From the NCBI RefSeq assembly GCF_030818575.1, contig NZ_JAUTAL010000001.1:2852001-2916000 (forward strand): DNA of 64,000 bases, given 5' to 3'. How positions within the stretch are numbered: the first letter of the stretch is position 1; each line of letters begins with the position of its first letter. The DNA is from Chryseobacterium camelliae. Its GTDB lineage: Bacteria; Bacteroidota; Bacteroidia; Flavobacteriales; Weeksellaceae. The position numbers and the translations under genes are program-made. The notes beneath the pieces are model-generated. The model saw nothing but the letters and a program-made list of their open reading frames with translations. It was not told the origin of the DNA and did no database searches. Shown one piece after another: positions 36,501-45,231 of this stretch.

Positions 36501-38575
36501 ATTCAGGAAGCGAAATTCTTCTGCAGTCTGAAAACAGTTCACCGGGAAGTCCGTTGAATGTTTCCTTGAAGGACTTTAAGATTGAAACCATTACTGAACT
36601 GATTAAGAAAGATACACTCCTGGCGCGCGGAACTATCAATGGTACTGCACAACTGAGGAACCTGACGAAGGATATGACGTTTACTTCAGACATTAATATT
36701 TCGGACCTGATTGTCTACGAGAACCCTGTCGGAAATCTTGCAGTGAAGGTCAACAGCTCCACTGCGAAGCTGCTGAATGCTGATATTGCCCTTAGCGGAA
36801 ACAACAACGATGTAAGAATTACGGGAAATTATGACACTTCAGCGAGTTCTTTTGACCTGAACATGGCCATTAACCAGCTGCAAATGCGAAGTGTACAAGG
36901 CTTTTCCATGAATGCCATTACGAATACGGAAGGCTATCTGTCTGGAAATCTTAAAATTGCCGGTACTACAAGCCAACCGAAAATTTTAGGTACGGTAAAA
37001 ATGAACAACGTTGGCCTTGAAATCGCCAAAACCGGAAGTGATTTCAGAAACATCAGCGATGAAATCAATTTTACAAACCGCGGCATCGAACTGAATGATT
37101 TTAAAATCAATGATAAAGACGGAAACTCATTGGTTATCGACGGACAGGTACTTACACAGACTTACAGGGATTTTGCTTTTAATCTGGACGTCAATGCCAA
37201 GGATTTTAAAGTCGTAAACTCAGAAAAATCCAATGATGCCATGATGTACGGAATCCTGGCCATTGATGCCGGGCTTCATGTACGGGGAAATTTAGACCTG
37301 CCTAAAGTAGACGGAAGGCTTGCCGTAGCTGACAATACGGATTTTACGTTTGTGCTTCCGCAGTCTACACCTTCGTTACAGGAAAGGGATGGTATTGTGG
37401 AATTTATTGATCAGGATCAGGTGACTCTTAATAAAACCATCAAAGCGGACTCCCTTGATACACAAAGTAAGATCAAAGGAATGGACGTTAACGTGAATAT
37501 CGAAGTCAGCAAAGAAGCCAAAATATCGCTTATTATCGATAAGGCTAATGGGGATTTTGTGAAGCTTCAGGGAGAGGCTGAACTGACCGGAGGAGTTGAT
37601 CCTTCAGGTAAAACTACCTTGGTCGGTGTCTATGAAGTGGAAAAAGGAAGCTATGAACTGTCGGTAAGTCTACTCAAACGTAAATTTGATATCCAGAAAG
37701 GAAGCACCATCACATGGACCGGCGAGCCTACCGCTGCCAATCTTGATATCACGGCAGTCTATAAAACTGAGACGGCACCGCTTGATTTAGTCGAGCAGCA
37801 GATCAGCGGACTGGCTCCGGGAGAAATCAATCAGTACAAACAAAGAATTCCTTTTAATACGCTTCTCCAAATGAAAGGTGAACTGATGAAACCAGTGATC
37901 ACCTTTGACATTACAACCGATGATAAAAATAATGCTGTCGCTTCCTCTGTAGTGGAAACCGTAGAAGCCAAACTGGCTCAGCTGAGAACGGAAGAATCTG
38001 AAATGAATAAGCAGGTGTTTGCCCTGTTGCTCCTGAACCGTTTCATAGGAGAAAACCCGTTTGAGAACAGTGCAGGCCTCAGTACAGAAGCTATGGCAAG
38101 GCAGAGTGTGAGCAAAATCCTTTCTCAGCAACTGAATAATTTAGCTTCCGGACTCATCAAAGGTGTAGACCTGAACTTTGACCTGGAATCTTCTGAGGAT
38201 TATACAACCGGCCAAAAGAATACCCGTACTGACCTTAATGTAGGCATCAGCAAAAGGTTGCTGAATGACCGCCTAAAAGTTTCGGTAGGAAGTAATTTCG
38301 GAGTGGAAGGTGAAGCGCGACAGAATGAAAGCACCACCAATATCGCCGGAGACGTAACAGTGGACTACAGCCTCTCCAGAGATGGCAGGTATATGCTGAG
38401 AGCCTACCGTAAAAACGAATATCAGGTAGCACTTCAGGGTCAGATCATCGAAACGGGTGTAGGCTTTGTGATCACCCTGGATTATGACCAGTTCAAGGAT
38501 ATTTTCAAAAAGTCCAGGAACAGAAAGGAGAAAGTAAAAGAGAATAAAAACAACCAAGCCGTAGAATTTAAATAA
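33545..38575 (+). CDS. tamB: Translocation and assembly module subunit TamB
   Basis: This is a 1676-residue inner-membrane-anchored, mostly periplasmic protein that works with an Omp85 partner in outer-membrane protein or lipid transport. One N-terminal helix (residues ~12-32) is followed by a very long repetitive beta-rich groove. The C-terminal DUF490/TamB domain includes TTLVGVYEVEKGSYELS and a conserved end. The only start codon that keeps the helix is TTG at 33545: the frame is blocked by a stop at 33530-33532, and the next Met comes after the helix. The stop codon TAA abuts the ATG of tamL. A Fur-like palindrome lies just upstream. Confidence 0.92.
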   Translation: MKLKINKRKILKGIVIFVISILVIITLLVLSLRLPAVQNYVKDKLVVYLEKKIKTKVSLKRVYIGFPNSLIMEDLYLKGQEIDTLLAVKKLDVGLHMLKLIDSKADITSVDMEGVRANVVRKPDGKFNFDYIINAFATSDKQESPSKPFIISLDKIKLKDIGITFNDQQSRNDIKVYFNSFDTQVRTFDLSKNNYAVNDINLDGLRLKLKQDLIEEVSKKVEKKVDSLEQKNPMKIGLRGIKLTNFNIDYGDDNTKTFAKVLFKELSTRVNSLDLENNAYNIGNLFLSGADINANLYLPAQDANMKDTKGQDKTSTSTQKAMQLLLGKLVLNDVKVAYNNTAIAPTKQGMDFNHLNFSKMNVEVRNFKMKDNTFAGSVNSAEIQEAKGLNIQKFNTDFVYGEKQAYLKDLYLQTPKTLLRDEVVLNYNSIQQLSSNPGAVQVNANIRDSKVGFSDILNLVPTLRNTAPFNKYPNAVLNVNVNAKGSVNDLFIQDLKLSGLDQLRVAASGRIRNAMNPENLYYDLKIGELSTTGRTVFNLVPKGTIPSNISLPSHFSIKGNAKGTTKMVNTNLNLYSTLGNASVTANVDMRRKNRELYDVKANLQGLQIGKIIQNKDIGAISAQIYAKGESFDFKNARADLKGHVASAVYKGYRYQNMDLTGKINGGNYNIILNSKDPNANLQLTATGVYNDRNQTVKVNGNINKLDLNKLGFYAKPMILAGKIDGDFTDLNPDQLNGYLNLQDFAFSDTKEVYPIQEVNLKARSTQDSTQILFNSQIADVELTGKYKLTQIFGALSQTINQYYQFQKPGKTQKIDGGQFFTFNAKIKNDDLIRKFAPDLKDFQPIVLTGNYNADSQKIEVDGQIPQLLYGENSIENASLRITNENQALQYVLNVGGLKSPSLALNKVNINGDVANNTITYTIITKDNKDVTQFLIAGNAKSLNDVTEISLNPDGLKLNYTDWTVADNNKIQISNNGILADNFRLSNSGSEILLQSENSSPGSPLNVSLKDFKIETITELIKKDTLLARGTINGTAQLRNLTKDMTFTSDINISDLIVYENPVGNLAVKVNSSTAKLLNADIALSGNNNDVRITGNYDTSASSFDLNMAINQLQMRSVQGFSMNAITNTEGYLSGNLKIAGTTSQPKILGTVKMNNVGLEIAKTGSDFRNISDEINFTNRGIELNDFKINDKDGNSLVIDGQVLTQTYRDFAFNLDVNAKDFKVVNSEKSNDAMMYGILAIDAGLHVRGNLDLPKVDGRLAVADNTDFTFVLPQSTPSLQERDGIVEFIDQDQVTLNKTIKADSLDTQSKIKGMDVNVNIEVSKEAKISLIIDKANGDFVKLQGEAELTGGVDPSGKTTLVGVYEVEKGSYELSVSLLKRKFDIQKGSTITWTGEPTAANLDITAVYKTETAPLDLVEQQISGLAPGEINQYKQRIPFNTLLQMKGELMKPVITFDITTDDKNNAVASSVVETVEAKLAQLRTEESEMNKQVFALLLLNRFIGENPFENSAGLSTEAMARQSVSKILSQQLNNLASGLIKGVDLNFDLESSEDYTTGQKNTRTDLNVGISKRLLNDRLKVSVGSNFGVEGEARQNESTTNIAGDVTVDYSLSRDGRYMLRAYRKNEYQVALQGQIIETGVGFVITLDYDQFKDIFKKSRNRKEKVKENKNNQAVEFK

Positions 38576-40903
38576 ATGAAAAACAGATTCAATAGATATC
38601 TTACCTATGCTTTAGCCTCAGGAATTAGTTCTGCTGTAGTCTCGTGCAGCAATACCAAATACCTGAAACAGGGACAGATGCTGTATACCGGGGCTGAAGT
38701 TAAAATAGAAAACGACACACTTCCCAAAAAAGAAAAAAACGCACTGAAATCCGAGCTGGAAAGCAACCTGACGCCAAAACCCAATTCTTCCTTTCTCGGA
38801 TTGCGCCCCAGGCTGTTTTTCTACAATATTACCAAAGAACCTAAAAAAGAGAAAGGGCTCCGTTACTGGCTCAAATATAAGGTTGGAGAAAAACCTGTTC
38901 TGCTAAGTGATGTCGACCAGGAATTCAATCGGGATATTATTGAAAATTATTCAGAGAATCAGGGGTACTTTAATGCTAGAGCAACTTATGATACCATTTC
39001 CAAAAATAGGAAAGCAGAAGTCATTTATACCTTAAGGCCGGGAGCAAGATACCTCATCAGCGACGTTAAATTCCAGCGGGATTCTACAGTAATCAATCAG
39101 GAAATCCAGAAGCTGACGGGCAATACATTATTAAAGCCCGGCAATCCGTTTGACCTGGATGTCATCAAATCTGAACGCCAGAGAATAGACAACGGCTTAA
39201 AAGAAAGAGGGTTTTATTATTTCCATCCGGATAATATTATTGTTCAGGCAGACAGTACCGTGAGCAAAAACCATAAAGTGGAACTGAACGTGAAGCTTAA
39301 GGATAATACTCCGGCCCTGGCTACACAGCAATTCAGCATTGATAAAGTGATCGTATTCCCGAACTATAATATTCTGGATGTTAAAAACGGGAAATATACC
39401 ATTCCTGTGGATAAAGACTCGCTTTCTAAATATGCCTATGAAGATATTTACGTTATTGATCCGCAACATAAATTCAAACCGAAGATTTTTGACCGGGCTT
39501 TATATTTCAAGACCGGAGATTTATATAACCGTACGGACCATAACCTTACATTAAACAGGCTGATCAGTTTAGGGGTATTCAAGTTTGTGAAGAATGAATT
39601 TGTGGTTTCAGATTCCCTTCAGCACCGTTTTGATGCCTATTACCTTCTTACGCCACGCGAGCTCCAGTCGCTGCGACTGGAAGCTTTAGGAAGAACGAAT
39701 TCGGCCAACTATGCGGGAAGCGAGCTGAACCTCAATTGGACCCACCGTAACTTCTTCCGTGGAGCGGAACAGTTTAAAGCAGCTGTTTACGGAGCTTTTG
39801 ACGTCCAGGTGGGCGGACCGAAAGATGCCAACAATATTTTCCGTGCCGGTGCGAATGCACAGCTTTCCATCCCAAGGATCGTGGCACCATTCCGTTTTAA
39901 TTCTTCCAGTGCCTTCGTGCCGAGAACCAACATTACGTTAGGATATGAATTCCAGAACCGGACACAATTATATACCCTAAATACATTCAATGCCTCTTTT
40001 GGCTATGTCTGGAAAGAAAACGCACGAAAGGAACATGACCTGAAAATTATTGATGTCACTTATGTTTCTCCGGCTAATATTACCCCGAAATTCCAGGAGC
40101 AGGCCAGCCAGAATCCCTATCTGCAAAGGGTAGTTGATAAACAGCTAATTTTCGGGCCTACCTACAGCTATACGTATACTAATACGATGCTGCCTAAAAC
40201 CAATACCATTTATTATAAAGGAATGGTAGATTTAGCAGGAAACCTTACCGGACTCCTGAGCGGGGCCAATGCCAAGGAGGGGAAGCAGAAAACAATTTTT
40301 GATGTACCTTTCAGCCAGTATGTGAAAATGGAACATGATTTCAGGTTTTACCATAAGTTTGCAGAGAAAACATCGTTCGCATCGAGAATCATAGCCGGTA
40401 TTGCCTATCCTTACGGAAATTCTGTGCAGGTTCCGTATTCTAGACAGTTTTTCGTGGGAGGAAGCAACAGTATCCGGGCATTCCGGGCAAGAACACTCGG
40501 GCCTGGAAGCTACGATCCGAGGACACAGAAGGATACATTTTTCTTTGATCAGTCGGGTGATATTAAACTGGAGATGAATGCAGAATACAGAGCAAACCTT
40601 TACAAGTTTTTAAACGTAGCGGTCTTTGCCGATGCCGGAAACATCTGGCTGGTTAATGCTGACGAACAAAGGCCGGGAGGCCAATTTTCCAAGGACTTCC
40701 TGAGTGAAGTTGCTGTAGGTGCCGGGGTGGGTCTTCGACTGGATTTCTCTATTCTCGTATTGCGTCTGGACCTTGCTATGCCGTTAAGGGTACCTTATTA
40801 TGAGAAAGGCGACCGTTGGACTTTCGATAGAATAGATTTCGGAAATTCCGACTGGAGGAAAGATAACCTTATTTTAAATATTGCTATCGGATATCCTTTT
40901 TAA
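38576..40903 (+). CDS. tamL: Lipoprotein Omp85-family protein TamL (TamA/BamA-like)
   Basis: This is a 775-residue outer-membrane Omp85 protein. The N-terminus ends in a lipobox SAVVSC (Cys24), the feature that separates Bacteroidota TamL from TamA. Periplasmic POTRA-type domains follow (residues ~40-330), then a 16-strand barrel with the conserved FFVGGSNSIRAFRARTLGPG segment, the Omp85 lid-lock motif, near residue 625. The final residues IGYPF end in phenylalanine, as expected for barrel insertion. It pairs with TamB, and the two genes touch with no gap, so translational coupling is likely. Confidence 0.93.
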   Translation: MKNRFNRYLTYALASGISSAVVSCSNTKYLKQGQMLYTGAEVKIENDTLPKKEKNALKSELESNLTPKPNSSFLGLRPRLFFYNITKEPKKEKGLRYWLKYKVGEKPVLLSDVDQEFNRDIIENYSENQGYFNARATYDTISKNRKAEVIYTLRPGARYLISDVKFQRDSTVINQEIQKLTGNTLLKPGNPFDLDVIKSERQRIDNGLKERGFYYFHPDNIIVQADSTVSKNHKVELNVKLKDNTPALATQQFSIDKVIVFPNYNILDVKNGKYTIPVDKDSLSKYAYEDIYVIDPQHKFKPKIFDRALYFKTGDLYNRTDHNLTLNRLISLGVFKFVKNEFVVSDSLQHRFDAYYLLTPRELQSLRLEALGRTNSANYAGSELNLNWTHRNFFRGAEQFKAAVYGAFDVQVGGPKDANNIFRAGANAQLSIPRIVAPFRFNSSSAFVPRTNITLGYEFQNRTQLYTLNTFNASFGYVWKENARKEHDLKIIDVTYVSPANITPKFQEQASQNPYLQRVVDKQLIFGPTYSYTYTNTMLPKTNTIYYKGMVDLAGNLTGLLSGANAKEGKQKTIFDVPFSQYVKMEHDFRFYHKFAEKTSFASRIIAGIAYPYGNSVQVPYSRQFFVGGSNSIRAFRARTLGPGSYDPRTQKDTFFFDQSGDIKLEMNAEYRANLYKFLNVAVFADAGNIWLVNADEQRPGGQFSKDFLSEVAVGAGVGLRLDFSILVLRLDLAMPLRVPYYEKGDRWTFDRIDFGNSDWRKDNLILNIAIGYPF

Positions 40904-40904
40904 T

Positions 40905-41834
40905 ATGAAGAACAACCTCAAATTTTTCTGGGATGTGTTAAAAGATACTTTTAAGGAGTGGAATAATTCCTCTGCTTCTAAAGATTCTGCAAGCCTTGCG
41001 TATTATGCCATTTTCTCAATTCCGGGTCTTCTGATCATCATCATATGGATTGCCGGGAATTTTTTCGGTGAAGAAGCTATACGCGGGGAAATCAGCAGCC
41101 AGATCAGTGGAATTATGGGTACTGATGTGGCCAAGAGTATTCAGGATATGATTGCCGGCGCATTGATTGACAAAGAAAATATTTTCATGAAAGTTGTAGG
41201 AATAGGATCGCTGGTATTCGGTTCCACTACCTTATTCTTCCAGCTGCAACATTCCCTGAACACTCTTTGGGATGTAGAATCTGCACCTAAAAAAGCATTC
41301 GTGAAATTCCTTATCGACCGGGCCAACTCCCTGGGAATGATCCTGGTTTTAGGGTTCCTTCTGATGATCACGATGATTTTATCTTCCCTCATCAGCCTAC
41401 TGAATAACTGGATTACGAGCTATTTCGGATATGAAACTTATATGCTGGTGGAGGTAATTAATTTTGCCATTGGGCTTGCTGTTGTCATGCTGCTGTTTGC
41501 GCTGATGTTTAAAGTACTTCCGGACGTAAGGATCCGCTGGAAATCGGTATGGAAAGGCGCCTTGCTGACCGCCGTCCTGTTTACCCTGGGGAAATTTCTG
41601 CTGAGCCTGTATTTCGCGCAGTTTAAACCGACATCAGCATTTGGAGCCGCCGGTACGATTATTCTGATTATGATGTGGATCAATTATTCCTGCATGCTGA
41701 TCTTCTTCGGTGCAGAGTTCACCAAGGTCTATACCCTGAAAAAAGGCTATCCGATTATTCCGTCCAAACATGCTAAATGGAGTGAAGCCAAACTGTATGA
41801 GGAAAGCATGAAAGATAAAAACAGTCAGGCATAA
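40905..41834 (+). CDS. yihY: YihY/BrkB family membrane protein
   Basis: This 309-residue inner-membrane protein of the YihY/BrkB family has about six transmembrane helices. Family marks are the N-terminal SASLAYYAIFSIPGLLIIII and the later FGAAGTIILIMMWINYSCMLIFFGAEFT (outlined here; residues ~250-280). The start at 40905 lies 1 nt after the tamL stop; an earlier in-frame start at 40881 overlaps tamL and adds non-family residues. Its function is not established. The old name ribonuclease BN is a misassignment. Probably co-transcribed with tamB and tamL. Confidence 0.9.
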   Translation: MKNNLKFFWDVLKDTFKEWNNSSASKDSASLAYYAIFSIPGLLIIIIWIAGNFFGEEAIRGEISSQISGIMGTDVAKSIQDMIAGALIDKENIFMKVVGIGSLVFGSTTLFFQLQHSLNTLWDVESAPKKAFVKFLIDRANSLGMILVLGFLLMITMILSSLISLLNNWITSYFGYETYMLVEVINFAIGLAVVMLLFALMFKVLPDVRIRWKSVWKGALLTAVLFTLGKFLLSLYFAQFKPTSAFGAAGTIILIMMWINYSCMLIFFGAEFTKVYTLKKGYPIIPSKHAKWSEAKLYEESMKDKNSQA

Positions 41835-41870
41835 AAATAAAAGCCTCCTGAAATTCAGGAGGCTTTTTTA
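41834..41870. terminator. Bidirectional terminator between yihY and argS
   Basis: A 12-bp stem, AAGCCTCCTGAA (41841-41852) and TTCAGGAGGCTT (41854-41865), is followed by six T on the plus strand and TTTTATTTTT on the minus strand. Confidence 0.9.
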
Positions 41871-41873
41871 TGG

Positions 41874-43644
41874 TTACATTCTGTTCACGGTTGCTATTCC
41901 CAGCAGTCGCAAAGCTTTTTTGATTACCTTCCCGGTAAGGTCAGATATGCTCAACCGGAAGTTTTTCAGCTGCTCATCTTCAAGCTTCAGGATGGTATTG
42001 CTCTGGTAGAATGAATTGTATGCCTTTACCAACTCATATACATAATTGGCAACCTGAGCCGGGCTTAGGGATTCAGCAGCTTTTTCCACCACAGGCTTGT
42101 AATTTGCGAGAAGCATGATCAGCTCTTTTTCAGACTGGTTTAGTTCAGTCCCTGCATAATCCTTTATTTCCGCAAATCCTGTATCTGCTTTGGCCAGCAG
42201 GGATTGGATACGTGCATACGTATACTGGATGAAAGGGCCTGTGTTTCCGTTAAATTCTATACTTTCTTCAGGATTGAATAGCATTTTCTTCTTAGGGTCT
42301 ACTTTCAGCATAAAGTATTTCAGTGCACCCATCCCTACAGTTTCGTACAAAGCTTCGCGGTCTTCTTCTGAAAGGCCCTCAAGCTTTCCTAATTCAATGG
42401 CTTTCGCTTTAGCTGTGTCATACATTTCCTGCATCAGGTCATCGGCATCCACCACAGTCCCTTCACGGGATTTCATTTTACCGTTTGGAAGCTCTACCAT
42501 TCCATAAGAAAGGTGATACAGATGATCTGCCCATTCGTACCCTAATTTCTTCAGTATTTTAAATAAGACCTGAAAATGGTAATCCTGTTCATTTCCTACC
42601 GTATAAATCAGTTTCTGGATGTTATTCTGCTTGAAACGCTCTACGGCAGTACCGAGATCCTGAGTCATATATACCGAGGTTCCGTCTGAACGCAGCAGGA
42701 GTTTCTGGTCGAGTCCTTCATCTGTCAGGTCACACCATACCGAACCGTCTTCTTTCCGGTATAGTACACCTTTATCAAGCCCTTCCTGGATAAGATCCTT
42801 TCCCAGAATATAAGTATTGCTTTCATATTGAATCTGATCAAACTCAACCCCCAGCCTCTTATAAGTTTCATTGAATCCCGCATATACCCATGAATTCATT
42901 TCTTTCCATAGATTCCTTACAGTTTCATCTCCATTTTCCCAGTCCAGCAACATGGCCTGCGCTTCTTTAATAAGCGGCGCTTCCTTTTTGGCCTGCTCTT
43001 CGGTCATCCCATCCTGCATTAATGCGGCAATCTGCTGCTTATATTGCTTATCAAACTCTACATAATAGTTCCCGACAAATTTATCGCCTTTGATTCCGGT
43101 AGCTTCAGGTGTAGAACCGTTCCCAAACTTTTCCCAGGCCAGCATAGATTTACAGATATGGATTCCCCGGTCATTGATGATCTGGGTCCTGATGACATCA
43201 TATCCGGCTTCTTTAAGAATCTGAGATACAGAAAATCCTAAAAGGTTATTCCGGATATGCCCCAAATGCAGCGGCTTATTGGTATTCGGAGATGAATATT
43301 CGATCATTACCGTAGCATTTTTCGACTCAACCTCATCAATATTTTCTGATACTGACTGCAGGTTACCGATGAAGAACTGGTTCCTGATCTTAATATTTAA
43401 AAATCCTTTTATCACATTAAAGTTTTCCAGCAGATCGGTTTGTGTAGTCAGGGCCTCCCCTAACTCCACAGCAATACTTTCCGGATTTTTTTTTCAGCTG
43501 CTTCACCAGCGGAAAAGTTACGATTGTGAAATCGCCTTCAAATTCAGTCTTGTTCTCCTGAACTTCCAGTTTGACATCCTTCAGCTGGTAGATATTGAGG
43601 ATAACTTCTGAAAGCTTTTCGCCTACGATATTTTTGATGTTCAT
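41874..43644 (-). pseudogene. argS: Arginine-tRNA ligase, interrupted by a one-base insertion in an A-run
   Basis: The essential enzyme that charges tRNA-Arg is encoded in two overlapping frames. The first (MNIKNIVGEKL...PLVKQLKK) continues in another frame with ELGEALTTQTDLLENF and then the normal body: the class I HIGH motif as HLGHIRNN, and the end LLGIATVNRM. The break is at a run of nine A on the minus strand (43486-43494). With eight A the frame reads on as KKNPESIAVELGE, giving 589 residues, which is the normal length. A sequencing error, or transcriptional slippage restoring the frame, is more likely than true loss. A -7 box precedes the gene. Confidence 0.85.
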
Positions 43645-43695
43645 TATTGATATGCATTTCATTCAGGCAGATCCTGAATGGTATAAACTAAGGTA

Positions 43696-43703
43696 CAAAT
43701 ATA
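43696..43703 (-). promoter_or_regulatory. -7 element of argS
   Basis: The minus-strand sequence TATATTTG matches TAnnTTTG, 52 nt before the argS start codon. Confidence 0.45.
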
Positions 43704-43709
43704 CTGAAA

Positions 43710-43732
43710 TAAAAAAACCGCCCGAAGGCGGT
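43710..43732 (-). terminator. Terminator of the susC-susD operon
   Basis: The minus strand reads ACCGCC, a TTCG tetraloop, GGCGGT and then a run of seven T. It lies about 35 nt past the susD stop. Confidence 0.85.
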
Positions 43733-43766
43733 ATTATAATATTAAATGTTAAAAAGTGTACTTTTA

Positions 43767-45221
43767 TTACTGTTTGTCCCAAAAGATCTTGGTAGTAAGC
43801 AAATCTCCACCGATTGCTGAAGCAGCTGCACTAACATTTGCTCCGTTTGTCTGATATTCACTTGCCGGATAATTCATACGCACAGGAACACTAGATATTG
43901 TGGCTGCACTTGCCGGTTGCAGAACTGGGTAATCTAATCTTCGCCAAAAATTCCAAGAAGTAAGAGGCTGATTATACATTGCTACCCAAGCTTGCTGACC
44001 TACGGATTGCTTCCAATTTGAAGGATTGTAAGGATGGGTTACAATATAAGCTGCAGCGTCTGAAGTTGCTCCCCAATCAGTAAAAGATGAAGTAATAGCA
44101 TTTGCGTAATTTACAGCCGCACTTCCTCCTATTCCCCAACGTGCACTTGCTTCTGTCAGGTAAAATGCAACTTCAGTATAATTCATTATTATTCCTGGTG
44201 TAGTAGCAGTATATGCAAAATTGCCTGGTGCAGAAAAATTTGCAAAAGCTGCCGGCTGACCAATAGCCTGACCTATATAATTTCCTGTGGTACCAACAGT
44301 TTTGAAATACCTTGATATCCGGGAATCGTTATTGGCATTCATATAATCAATTAACGGTTTCCCTCCTACAAAATCATTTCTATTACTTGCCTTAACATTT
44401 TCATAAACCGGATTCCAATTCGGAGAACCTGACAGATACTGTAACTTACAGTCATCTGATGATGAAGTCATTACTCCATTATTAATAGCAGTGGCTGAAG
44501 TTTGCTGTGCTAGTGACGGATTAGAATCTGCAATTGCAATTCCTAACTTTAGCAAAAGAGAATTCCCAAAAGTCTTCCAACCCGACAGACTTCCTGAATA
44601 AAATTTATCTGCACTAGAAAAATCATCTGAAGCAGAATTTATACCTCCGCCTGTATCAATATTGGCTATATCTTGCTGTAATCTTGTTATCAAATTGGCA
44701 TAGACTCCTGCACCATCATCATAAGCAGGTGCAACATTACTCCCAAGCTGATTAGCCTGCGAATAGGGAATATTCCCAAAAGTATCTACTAAAATCTGAT
44801 AAGTATAAACCTGCAGGATGTCTACTATTGCTAATTGATTCTGTTTGATTTTTGGCCAGTCATTTACCTCGGAAGGTACAGGTTGATAAGCATTTATCAA
44901 TTCTTTCGCTTTTACCAAACTGTTTAATACATTAACATAATTATCTAAATATATCTGATTAGATACATTTCTATTGGTGAAATTATAATTACTTTCTTCA
45001 ACATAAGTAGTTTCTTGCCAATACTGCATGGTCAATCGAAAATTATTTTCGTTTACATTACATGTATTCACATAATCACTTAATTCTTTTTGGGCATTCG
45101 TTACTAATGTAGAAGGAATAGTTGTATAGGCCGAGTGTGGATCCAGATTGATGTCATCCGATGCACAACTGGTAAATAATGTCAACGTCCCTATTAATAT
45201 CGGTACTATGATTTTTTTCAT
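43767..45221 (-). CDS. susD: SusD/RagB-family surface nutrient-binding lipoprotein
   Basis: This 484-residue lipoprotein has a lipobox ending in TSCASDD (Cys19) and TPR-like helical content with the usual family segments: YQILVDTFGNIPYSQA near residue 140-157 and ASARWGIG, with a variable loop region between. SusD-like proteins sit on the outer membrane, bind a substrate and pass it to the partner SusC channel. It lies 10 nt after susC and shares its terminator. The substrate cannot be predicted: no glycoside hydrolase, peptidase or sulfatase gene is adjacent. Confidence 0.93.
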   Translation of the reverse strand: MKKIIVPILIGTLTLFTSCASDDINLDPHSAYTTIPSTLVTNAQKELSDYVNTCNVNENNFRLTMQYWQETTYVEESNYNFTNRNVSNQIYLDNYVNVLNSLVKAKELINAYQPVPSEVNDWPKIKQNQLAIVDILQVYTYQILVDTFGNIPYSQANQLGSNVAPAYDDGAGVYANLITRLQQDIANIDTGGGINSASDDFSSADKFYSGSLSGWKTFGNSLLLKLGIAIADSNPSLAQQTSATAINNGVMTSSSDDCKLQYLSGSPNWNPVYENVKASNRNDFVGGKPLIDYMNANNDSRISRYFKTVGTTGNYIGQAIGQPAAFANFSAPGNFAYTATTPGIIMNYTEVAFYLTEASARWGIGGSAAVNYANAITSSFTDWGATSDAAAYIVTHPYNPSNWKQSVGQQAWVAMYNQPLTSWNFWRRLDYPVLQPASAATISSVPVRMNYPASEYQTNGANVSAAASAIGGDLLTTKIFWDKQ

Positions 45222-45231
45222 TTCTTACTGT

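Noticed and set aside
40905..41834. Ribonuclease BN
   Set aside because: The old annotation for YihY/BrkB was wrong; the protein is a membrane protein with no nuclease motif.
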